Part shown: one piece after another, positions 16,186 to 23,147 of the stretch
Layout: the number at the start of each line of letters is the position of its first letter
Position numbering within the stretch: position 1 is the stretch's first letter
Source of the DNA: CAYHIN01 sp964356705
GTDB lineage: Bacteria > Patescibacteriota > Microgenomatia > CAZETR01 > Amesbacteraceae
Direction of reading: 5' to 3'
Length of the DNA stretch: 23,602 nucleotides
NCBI GenBank assembly: GCA_964356705.1
Contig: CAYHIN010000010.1
Span: 1-23,602, forward strand
Notes under the pieces: generated by a model
Told to the model about the DNA's origin: nothing
Databases searched by the model: none
The model's input: the letters and a program-made list of their open reading frames with translations, nothing else
Translations under genes and position numbers: made by a program

Positions 16186-17793
16186 TTACAGCTTTTTCCA
16201 GACAGCTGCTTGTGGGTTCTCAAAAATGTTTACCAGCCCCAGCTGGGACTCGCTAAAGAACGGTCTATTGTTTTTTATATCGGGAATATATATGTAAGAA
16301 ATATTGTTTTCTTCTAAGAAGCCTTGAGCTGCGACTTGGTCTTTTTGGGCAAAAAATTGAGCGGTTTTTACCTTGCGATCTTGCCAGGAGTAATCCGTGA
16401 TATTTAGATTTACCTCGTCTTCCAAATAGACTGGTTGTCCAGAAAGTGCTGAGACGTAGGCTGTGGATTCATATAAATATAGAGGACGGGGAGCCTGTGC
16501 ATACGAATTTGGCATAGCCAGTGGAGTGAGGACAACCCCTCGCTCTTGGGAAGAAAGAAATGTCAGGGCCTCCAGCTCCAGGGTGCTCACCATGGCCGGC
16601 GGACGAGAAGGGAGATAGATGTCCTTGAGACTAATAACGGTGGTGGGGATAGTAAAAACAATGACCAATGCACAAAACACAAATCTCAGTGAATTTTTTA
16701 ATTTCCAATTTTTCAATATATCAGTCATTGATTCTCCGGCGATAAGCGAGGAGAAGAAAAGAGAGTAATAAAAAAACTGAATGGTGTTCCAAGCCGTGCC
16801 TTTTTGTAGAAAAAACATCGGGACGACGCCGCCAGCAATAATAACCGTCCAAATAAAGAGATCTTGTGAAGAGAGATCTCTAAATGACTTGAGCTTTTTT
16901 AGAATAAATATCTCTTTTACAAACCTCGTTCCCATGTTTCCAAACCAAAAGATCAGGAAGGCAACGAAATAGGCTAGAGCGAGCTTGGGCCAGTTGTGAT
17001 CCAGACGATAGTTGATAAGAGCTGAATAATATCTAGGCCAATTTATCCGGTCAGAAACAGCCATCATGGTCTCTAAAAACCAGCCTGGCTGCCAGATAAG
17101 CTGTGACTGATAGGTCAGGACCTGAGGATTGGAAATAAAATATAATGCCAACCCGACTAATAGAGTAATGATAATTTTTTTGTCTTTTACAGTGGCGACT
17201 ATGAGTCCGACGAGAGCCAACAGGCCGGCATAAATCTTCACGTGTGGCAAAATGGCAAATACTAGGCTGGCTAAAAGATAATGCTTCTTGCGAAGCAACA
17301 TCAACATGACCAATAGACAAATTATAGACAGAGCAAAAGGTGGATTGATGAGTGTAGTCAAAGCTTGCTGGGACCAAAACGCTGACTCCCCTTTTCCTAA
17401 AATCCAAGCCCAACTACCGCCAAAATATACAAAAAACACGGCCCAATTATTTTTTGTTAATTTATAAGTGAGAAGACCTATGGCGAGAGCAAAAATAGGC
17501 GGAATCACCTGGAAATACAAATTGACCGCGGGAATCCGGGTGATGACGTGGAGACCGGCTACAAGGATATCGAAGCCGTAGTGATAATTTTTTAGAGTCT
17601 CACCAGCTAGGATTGGCATGTCGAGCGTGCCTCTCGAAAGACTTTCGATAAGGGCTACGTGCCAGATGCCATCGTGACCATTTGCTCCCCAAAAGCCCAT
17701 ACCAAAGTCATATACCAGGCCGCTCTTTATCATAGTAATAGACCAGGTCAGAGTGCCAATCAAAATGAGAAGCCAGAGCTTATATTTTTGCAC
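16186..17793 (-). CDS. large GT-C-type polytopic membrane protein, GTG start
   Basis: This 535-residue protein has about a dozen hydrophobic segments. The first loop has GANGHDGIWHVALIESL (36-52), with H40-D41 as the candidate catalytic/metal site, and NYHYGFDILVAGLHV (69-83). This is a pattern I recognise in bacterial GT-C-like proteins without a settled activity. The last roughly 120 residues form an extracytoplasmic domain beginning near VISLKDIYLPSRPP and ending YIYIPDIKNNRPFF...WKKL. No ATG precedes the first helix. The GTG at 17791-17793 overlaps the flippase stop by 14 bases and lacks a Shine-Dalgarno, so coupling is likely. An AT-rich micro-repeat lies within it at 16691-16717. Glycosyltransferase activity is inferred from topology and neighbours. 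Confidence 0.8.
   Translation of the reverse strand: MQKYKLWLLILIGTLTWSITMIKSGLVYDFGMGFWGANGHDGIWHVALIESLSRGTLDMPILAGETLKNYHYGFDILVAGLHVITRIPAVNLYFQVIPPIFALAIGLLTYKLTKNNWAVFFVYFGGSWAWILGKGESAFWSQQALTTLINPPFALSIICLLVMLMLLRKKHYLLASLVFAILPHVKIYAGLLALVGLIVATVKDKKIIITLLVGLALYFISNPQVLTYQSQLIWQPGWFLETMMAVSDRINWPRYYSALINYRLDHNWPKLALAYFVAFLIFWFGNMGTRFVKEIFILKKLKSFRDLSSQDLFIWTVIIAGGVVPMFFLQKGTAWNTIQFFYYSLFFSSLIAGESMTDILKNWKLKNSLRFVFCALVIVFTIPTTVISLKDIYLPSRPPAMVSTLELEALTFLSSQERGVVLTPLAMPNSYAQAPRPLYLYESTAYVSALSGQPVYLEDEVNLNITDYSWQDRKVKTAQFFAQKDQVAAQGFLEENNISYIYIPDIKNNRPFFSESQLGLVNIFENPQAAVWKKL
16691..16717. repeat. AT-rich micro-repeat inside a GT-C gene
   Basis: On the plus strand AATTTTTT, AATTTCC and AATTTTTC follow one another, a rough 7-8 base period. 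On the minus strand this encodes LKNWKLKN between two membrane segments. It may be simple low complexity, so confidence is low. Confidence 0.35.
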
Positions 17794-19237
17794 GGAGGTG
17801 GGTCCAAAAAGGCTTGATATCAGCTAACAATCTTTTTCCCCCAAATATGGTGACGGCAAACACGTAAGACAGACTGGTAATAATAGTCGAAAAGACAATC
17901 CCTAAAGAGTGAGTCCAGAGAGCAAAAAGGGTCATGACAAGAGCGGATAAGACTGCGGTGCGCAGACTCTTTGAGATGTCAAACTTTATGATGCGGTGGG
18001 CGATAAAAAATGGTACGAGTGACGAGATGGAGATGATGGCTGCCGCTATCGATACACCGAGATATCCGTAGCGCGCGGCAAGAGTGGGCTTGAGGGCCCA
18101 TTCCAATATCAGCCACATGACCATAAGCCCAGTGACGATCTTGGCTCTGCCGGCTGCATATAGAGTGTTGGTCAGAGGGGTGGATAGACAGGAAATGGCG
18201 GCACTAAAACAGTAGAGATATAGAGGAATAAGCGCGGGCTGCCACTTGTACCACTTTGGGATCAGATAGGCCAGATGAGACCACACCAAACAGATGCCGA
18301 TCAGCATGGGAAAGATGACCAGACAAATAAACTGTAATAACTTTTCGGTGGCGGCTTTGAACTCAGTGGGGTGATCCTGCAGGCGAGAAAGGGCTGGAAA
18401 TGCGACCCGGGTGGCATTGTCCATGATCAGCCTTTGGGGCATCTGACTGTAGTAAAAACCCCAGTTGGTCAGACCGATGCCGACGGGGCCGACAATTTTC
18501 CATAAAAAAAGATTTATCACCTGGTCTTTGGCGACCGCCAGAAATGAATTGGTCTGGTAAGGCAACCCAAAGCGCAATAGTCCGTGCAGACTGGCTTTGG
18601 AAAAAGCCAGACCTACCGGCCAGGGACTGAAAAACCAGATGAGGCCCAGACCTACCAAGCCCTGGAGAATGACCGCTGGGATATACGACACTATGCCAAA
18701 TCCGCCGATGGCAAGCACTACTGCAGTCGTGTTGAAGACTAGGGACTCAATAATCCGGACTATCATAATGCGGTCAAAACGCAGGGATCTTTCGAGAAGG
18801 ATCGAGGGGATGGACTTGAGCGATGACAGAAAAAAACTGAACAGCAGGGCCAGTAGTAAATAGTACTCTGATTGCCCGAGTGAATAAAAGCTTTTTATGA
18901 AAGGAGCGGCAACCAACGCTACTGCCACACTTAGTAACACCAGTCCCTGCTGGATCGTAAATGTGGTCTGTAAATCGGACTTGGTGGGTGGATCTTTTTT
19001 TTGGATGAGAGAGGCTGCTAGGCCGATATCAGAAAAATAGCCCAGGATGACAATGATGCTTCCCACCAGAGCATACAAGCCAAATTCTTTGGGACCTAGA
19101 TAGGTAGTCAGCAGTAAAACGCCAATGCCAGAAATGAAAGTCAGTATGACCCCCCCGCCAGTAAGTGTGGCCATGCCCCGAACTGCGCGCTTTTTTATGA
19201 GGATTATGTCTTCGGGAGAAGTCGCGGGCGCATCCAT
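17780..19237 (-). CDS. Wzx-like polysaccharide/lipid-linked oligosaccharide flippase (MOP superfamily)
   Basis: The 485-residue protein has about 12-14 membrane helices. Its N-terminus is basic (LIKKRAVRGMATLTGGG, about 13-29), then GIGVLLLTTYLGPKEFGLYAL, IQKKDPPTKSDLQTTF, LLRFGLPYQTNSFLAVAKDQ and RVAFPALSRLQDHP. These are characteristic of Polysacc_synt/Wzx family members. Such proteins turn undecaprenyl-linked saccharides from the inner to the outer face of the membrane. The ATG used here overlaps the previous gene by 34 bases, the longest same-strand overlap in the window. An internal ATG at 19174 would remove the overlap but also the conserved basic segment, so the longer form is preferred. 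It is the only flippase seen, so it is the likely exporter for the glycan built by the cluster. Confidence 0.92.
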   Translation of the reverse strand: MDAPATSPEDIILIKKRAVRGMATLTGGGVILTFISGIGVLLLTTYLGPKEFGLYALVGSIIVILGYFSDIGLAASLIQKKDPPTKSDLQTTFTIQQGLVLLSVAVALVAAPFIKSFYSLGQSEYYLLLALLFSFFLSSLKSIPSILLERSLRFDRIMIVRIIESLVFNTTAVVLAIGGFGIVSYIPAVILQGLVGLGLIWFFSPWPVGLAFSKASLHGLLRFGLPYQTNSFLAVAKDQVINLFLWKIVGPVGIGLTNWGFYYSQMPQRLIMDNATRVAFPALSRLQDHPTEFKAATEKLLQFICLVIFPMLIGICLVWSHLAYLIPKWYKWQPALIPLYLYCFSAAISCLSTPLTNTLYAAGRAKIVTGLMVMWLILEWALKPTLAARYGYLGVSIAAAIISISSLVPFFIAHRIIKFDISKSLRTAVLSALVMTLFALWTHSLGIVFSTIITSLSYVFAVTIFGGKRLLADIKPFWTHLRAKI

Positions 19238-20865
19238 ACAAATATTATACCAATCAAGCCCGCCCAGGAGAGGACGGAGAGACTGTTGGCCAATAATCTA
19301 ACGGGGGTGTTTGTAAATTTGGCCATGACTTCATGGGTACCGCTCGTGAGATCTACTTGGATGCGACCCAATAGTGAGTCCCGGGTAGGATCGAGCGGCT
19401 GGGGTGTACCGTCTACTACGACTGTCCATCCGGGGAAATAATAGGTCTGGAGCTCGACTGTAGCCGAATCTGAAGTAACTGTGATCTGGTATTTTTGGAG
19501 ATTGCTGGATTTTTGGATACGGCTATACGTGCCCTCCCCTTGGACTATATTTAGATCTGCTCCGGCAGGGTCCGCTGGCGGAAACGGAGCCCAAATGGGT
19601 AGGTAGTCAAAAATACCCGAGGTGACCAATAACTGCCAAGACTTTCCTGAAAATTTGACCTCGTCGGTCATGTCTGGATACCACTGCCTGGGCTGAAAAT
19701 AAGCTGCGTTGAGCGCTAAGACCCCAAAGATGAGTAGCGTGACGGCTAGATTGGTCCGCAAAATTCGCACTATGGCCCCGGATACAAAAGAGGCCACAAA
19801 GATAGAGATGGTCAAAAACCGCCAAGGAAACTGAAGGAGCTCGAGGGGTTGAAAATGCTGCCAAATAAATGTGGATTTGGAATGGGCCATAAAAAGTGAA
19901 AACAGAAGAATGAATAATGAATAAATAATCAGAGCAGAGTGGGCACGCAACTTTTTTGTAAATATAAACAATAAAATTACGGACGGCACGGTCCAATGTA
20001 AGTATCCGAGAGCAAAGGACATCGAGTCCACAGGACCTAGCTCGGACGAGCCATAACCCCAGTTGATATTGAGAAATATCTGCTTGAGATCTAGAAAGTG
20101 AGCCAGATAATTGAAATACCCTGAAGTCAGAGTCCAGATACTGACAAACTTTTGCTCAAAAATAACTGGGAGGGTAAAAAAAGCGGCGAGGCCTAAAGAC
20201 CAGATGGCAGAGATTACTAAAGGACCAAAGGGTTTAACAGATTTGAATCTGATTAACCAAAAAATACACCAGGACAGAAGAACTGGGGCAAAGATCATGA
20301 GCATGGGGTTGTGAGAAAGCATCAATCCACATACTGATAAAGAACTCATAACAATCCAATAACTTTTATTTTTATTAACTTCAATTAATTTGTATGTCGT
20401 GTAGAAAATCGCGGGATAGAAGACTAGGGCCCAAAATTCGTTCATAGCTCCCCGGACATAAAAGTCTACCGAATGATACGGAGCGTAGGTATAAAAAACT
20501 GCAGATACGAGCCCACCTAGCCTGCCCCAAAACCGCCGACCCAATAGATACATAAAAAAGGCAGATGCGATCCAGCCCAAAATGCCCACGATTTTGACCA
20601 CATCAATATATTGAAGTCCGAGCGCTCTTAATGGCTGTCCCACTAGATATGGCAGAGGAGGATAAAAGTTGAACAACGGATATCCGTAACCATAGCCCAT
20701 GTCTGGTACCCAGCGACAGGGGATTTGGCCATCCGAGAAACACAAATCCTGCTGATATTGACGCATGGACTGGAGATCATCGTGCATGGAAAAGTAGCCT
20801 TTTTGCAACAAAACTGCAAAACTGGGGATGATGAGGATTAATAAAATTAATAGGTCTTTTTTCAT
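19204..20865 (-). CDS. PTPS-related/YfhO-like polytopic membrane protein (GT-C type)
   Basis: This 553-residue protein begins with a membrane helix, then YFSMHDDLQSMRQYQQ (24-39) with D29-D30 as candidate catalytic acids, followed by MGYGYGYPLFNFYPPLPY. This signature matches the membrane family named 6-pyruvoyl-tetrahydropterin synthase-related (a misleading name), now regarded as GT-C-like. About 11 helices follow. The C-terminal region holds a beta-sandwich-like domain (TVELQTYYFPGWTVVVDG) typical of YfhO-type proteins, then a final helix and RPRLLPKT. It is preceded by a 40-base gap with a repeat that supplies AAGGAT and CAGG upstream of the ATG. It probably transfers a sugar from a polyprenyl-phosphate donor onto a surface polymer (inference). 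Confidence 0.87.
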   Translation of the reverse strand: MKKDLLILLILIIPSFAVLLQKGYFSMHDDLQSMRQYQQDLCFSDGQIPCRWVPDMGYGYGYPLFNFYPPLPYLVGQPLRALGLQYIDVVKIVGILGWIASAFFMYLLGRRFWGRLGGLVSAVFYTYAPYHSVDFYVRGAMNEFWALVFYPAIFYTTYKLIEVNKNKSYWIVMSSLSVCGLMLSHNPMLMIFAPVLLSWCIFWLIRFKSVKPFGPLVISAIWSLGLAAFFTLPVIFEQKFVSIWTLTSGYFNYLAHFLDLKQIFLNINWGYGSSELGPVDSMSFALGYLHWTVPSVILLFIFTKKLRAHSALIIYSLFILLFSLFMAHSKSTFIWQHFQPLELLQFPWRFLTISIFVASFVSGAIVRILRTNLAVTLLIFGVLALNAAYFQPRQWYPDMTDEVKFSGKSWQLLVTSGIFDYLPIWAPFPPADPAGADLNIVQGEGTYSRIQKSSNLQKYQITVTSDSATVELQTYYFPGWTVVVDGTPQPLDPTRDSLLGRIQVDLTSGTHEVMAKFTNTPVRLLANSLSVLSWAGLIGIIFVWMRPRLLPKT

Positions 20866-20870
20866 AAAGC

Positions 20871-20901
20871 CTGGATCCTTCGTTGCGACTCAGGATGACA
20901 T
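20871..20901. repeat. short hairpin-forming intergenic repeat, possibly a dispersed family
   Basis: On the minus strand it begins TGTCATCCTGAGTCGC and ends with AAGGATCCAGG just before the ATG of the next gene. CCT/AGG and TCG/CGA can pair around a CAA loop with a 3-base bulge, giving a small imperfect hairpin. The TGTCATCCTGAG...GAAGGATC form resembles a short repeat I recall as scattered between genes in many bacterial genomes (unverified). It fills most of the largest gap in the window and also brings the only Shine-Dalgarno-like bases for the downstream gene. Only one copy is seen here. Confidence 0.55.
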
Positions 20902-20905
20902 TGTA

Positions 20906-22402
20906 TTATTTTGGTATATATTCAAAAAACAATAAATATTCCTGGGTGCCATCTGGCCGAACCGCTTTAGGATAGCTGGCGATCAGCTTCAGTCCTAGCT
21001 GCTCGGGACTGTCATGGTGAAAACGGGTGGAATTTACGACGAGAAACACCTGGTTTTCGACTGAGGCTGAGACCAGCTTTTCGTGGACTGAGTCTATCCA
21101 GACACCCACGCCTATAACACGAACATTTTGGACGCCATTGAGATAGACCTGGAGAGCGTCGAATGGAGTGCCAAAGAATCCTTCTGATCCGACGATGACG
21201 GGACGCTTGGCGGAAGCGTCTTTGATATATGAGGCCACCTCTGACAAACCAAAACCTGCTGTCCACTCCTCAAGATAACCGGATCTTTCTATTCTGGGAA
21301 GAGGGACTAAAGTGGGATCTGTCTGGATAAGATAATCCATGACCAGTGAAGGAATAAATACGAGAAGGCCAGCCAAAATAGAAAGTCGGTGTCTTTTGGT
21401 ATGAATACCGATGTGCTCGATGGCATGGGCGATCAAGATGGTGGCCGCGGGAGCCGTAAACAAGATGTAACGGGCGGTAAACGCCTTGGCCACTGCGGAT
21501 AAGGCGATGATGGGCAACAAAAACCAAAGACCCAAAAATATTTTTGACTTCCAATGTGATCTGCCCCCCGCCAAGATACCCCACAAAGAAAACAACAGAC
21601 CTGCGGGAGTAAGAAAATAAAAGTAAAAGTTAATACTATCTTTGATGTGGGGTAGCAAGGGATCGGTGGGATGCTTTAGAAGCTCGGAAAAACTAAATAC
21701 ATAATCAAGATTTCGTAGAGCGATCATGTGGAACTCGGGACCCAAACGAAGGATGTTGTACATACCAATCGCAATGCTCCAAGCCACAAGCCACAAGCCA
21801 CAAGCCACAAGCAATTTTTTGGGTGAAATTTTGGGAATAAATAATAGTGTAGTCGGAAGTAAAAGTAGAGCAATTTGGGCGGGAGACTTGGTCAGCCAGG
21901 CAAACCCAAAAAAGAATCCAGAAATCATGGCCATATCTAGACGATTTTTTTGCATAGCGAGGATGGAAAAACTCAAACCCCAGACTACAAACATAGCCAG
22001 CATGCTATCTACCAGAGCGAGTCTGCTGAAAAAAACCGCGTATGGCAGGACCGCCCAAAGCAGTCCTGAAAAAAGAGTGATCCGCCAATTTTTAAAAATT
22101 AACCAGGAGAGCAAGCTTACTCCCAAAGTGGTGGCAATCCCGCTTAACGCCGCGAGCGTACGGGCGGCCAGTAGTGGATCTGATATCAGCTTAAAAAAAG
22201 GAATAGTAGCCCACATAAATAGCGGCTGTTTGCCGTCGGAGAGAGGGAGAAAACGTAAGGAACTCTCGGCTCGCATTACCTGAGACCAACGGACGTAGAT
22301 GGATTCGTCGGCAAAGATGGGCCAGAGGGTCAAGTTTGGCAATCTAGTAATAGATGCTAGAGTCAAAACCGCGACTATCGCGAGTAAGAACTTTTTATAC
22401 AT
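20906..22402 (-). CDS. GT-C membrane glycosyltransferase of PMT/ArnT type
   Basis: The 498-residue protein has an N-terminal helix, then FADESIYVRWSQ (30-41) with the D-E pair of the PMT/ArnT superfamily, then LPLSDGKQPLFMW (52-64), a signature of bacterial PMT_2 proteins. RTLAALSG, FSRLALVDSMLAMFVVWG and FGFAWLTKSPAQ follow, as is standard for dolichyl-phosphate-mannose-protein mannosyltransferase-like enzymes. A soluble domain of about 110 residues closes the protein. It overlaps the upstream Alg5-like gene by 8 bases (ATGTATAA), so the putative donor synthase and a donor user are translationally joined. Codons 197-207 are written by a heptanucleotide tandem repeat that encodes part of a membrane helix. 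Confidence 0.92.
   Translation of the reverse strand: MYKKFLLAIVAVLTLASITRLPNLTLWPIFADESIYVRWSQVMRAESSLRFLPLSDGKQPLFMWATIPFFKLISDPLLAARTLAALSGIATTLGVSLLSWLIFKNWRITLFSGLLWAVLPYAVFFSRLALVDSMLAMFVVWGLSFSILAMQKNRLDMAMISGFFFGFAWLTKSPAQIALLLLPTTLLFIPKISPKKLLVACGLWLVAWSIAIGMYNILRLGPEFHMIALRNLDYVFSFSELLKHPTDPLLPHIKDSINFYFYFLTPAGLLFSLWGILAGGRSHWKSKIFLGLWFLLPIIALSAVAKAFTARYILFTAPAATILIAHAIEHIGIHTKRHRLSILAGLLVFIPSLVMDYLIQTDPTLVPLPRIERSGYLEEWTAGFGLSEVASYIKDASAKRPVIVGSEGFFGTPFDALQVYLNGVQNVRVIGVGVWIDSVHEKLVSASVENQVFLVVNSTRFHHDSPEQLGLKLIASYPKAVRPDGTQEYLLFFEYIPK
21781..21812. repeat. heptanucleotide tandem repeat (AAGCCAC)4 plus partial unit, inside a GT-C gene
   Basis: Four exact AAGCCAC units and a partial fifth run over 32 bases. 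On the coding strand the unit reads TTGTGGC. Because 7 is not a multiple of 3, three units give a 7-residue protein period, and the product reads LLVACGLWLVAWS, a plausible membrane helix. The frame is kept open. The unit belongs to the same TTGTNNN family as arrays at 12696-12723, 13443-13463 and 13902-13922. Confidence 0.9.
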
Positions 22403-23147
22403 GATACTTATTTAGTATACCGTAGAGGCGAACTTTGACAGTGTCTACTAGCATCTGCAGGGGCTCTTTCCAGATGTTTAAACGAGTGGAAGGGTATTTG
22501 ATCCAGGTGACAGGGACTTGGGCAATGACGGCTCTCAACCGTCTCGCCAAAAACAAGGCTTCGACATCAAAGGCTCCCATGTAGCCTCCAGTAATGCTTC
22601 CTCCGGGTAGACTGACCAAAAGATTTGAAAAGATTTTTTTGGCTACGTCTTTTCGAAATGATTTGAAACCACATTGAGTGTCCTGGATGCCAGGAAGTGC
22701 GACGAGCTGAACGAGAGTGACAAAGACTCCCGAACGAAATTTTCTCACCCAAGTATCGTTTTGAGTCCGATGGCCACGAATGCCGATGACTGCATCTGCG
22801 CCTTTTGCGTGAGCTGCTAGAAACTTGTCTACCTGTGGTAAGGGGGTAGATTGATCAAAATCGGTGAACAAGATATATTCTCCTGAGGCTTTTAGAATAC
22901 CTGCGGTGACGGCTGCGGCTTTGCCCCCATGAGGAATAGACATGACTGAAATACGATTGTCTTTTTTTGCCAATGTGGTCAAAAGCTCGCGGGTATCATC
23001 TGTGGATCCGTCATCCACAAACAGTACCTGGTATGTAAATGGGGCTGATTTGAGATAATCGAGAGCAGAATCCAGCATACCAGCACGAAAACTGGCTGCC
23101 TCATTGTAAGCCGGAATGACTATAGATAACTTGGGGGGCATGTCCAT
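22395..23147 (-). CDS. Alg5/DPM1-like polyprenyl-phosphate sugar synthase, GT2 family
   Basis: The 250-residue protein has a GT-A fold: LSIVIPAYNEA (7-17), DDGSTDDT (45-52), HGGKAAAVTAGIL, and FTDFDQSTPL (94-103), in which D-F-D is the metal-binding DXD. IGIRGHR (121-127) and DTQCGFKSF (156-164) follow, then GAFDVEALFLARRL and QVPVTW. DTQCGFK and FDVE are hallmarks of the dolichyl-phosphate glucosyltransferase (Alg5) branch. It lacks C-terminal membrane helices. Expected reaction: nucleotide sugar plus polyprenyl phosphate gives polyprenyl-phosphate sugar on the cytoplasmic face. The start shares one base with the upstream stop (TAATG), and it overlaps the GT-C gene downstream by 8. It is a tandem paralogue of the truncated gene at 23147-23602. 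Glucose as substrate is a guess from the family. Confidence 0.92.
   Translation of the reverse strand: MDMPPKLSIVIPAYNEAASFRAGMLDSALDYLKSAPFTYQVLFVDDGSTDDTRELLTTLAKKDNRISVMSIPHGGKAAAVTAGILKASGEYILFTDFDQSTPLPQVDKFLAAHAKGADAVIGIRGHRTQNDTWVRKFRSGVFVTLVQLVALPGIQDTQCGFKSFRKDVAKKIFSNLLVSLPGGSITGGYMGAFDVEALFLARRLRAVIAQVPVTWIKYPSTRLNIWKEPLQMLVDTVKVRLYGILNKYHV

Noticed and set aside
12696..21812. Tandem repeats considered as CRISPR
   Set aside because: The units are 7 bases, contiguous without spacers, and lie inside coding sequence.
21726..22283. A plus-strand open frame of 185 codons opposite the PMT/ArnT-type gene
   Set aside because: It is antisense to a gene with clear family motifs, and its protein is low-complexity and rich in basic residues; it includes the antisense reading of the heptamer repeat. 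It is a shadow frame.
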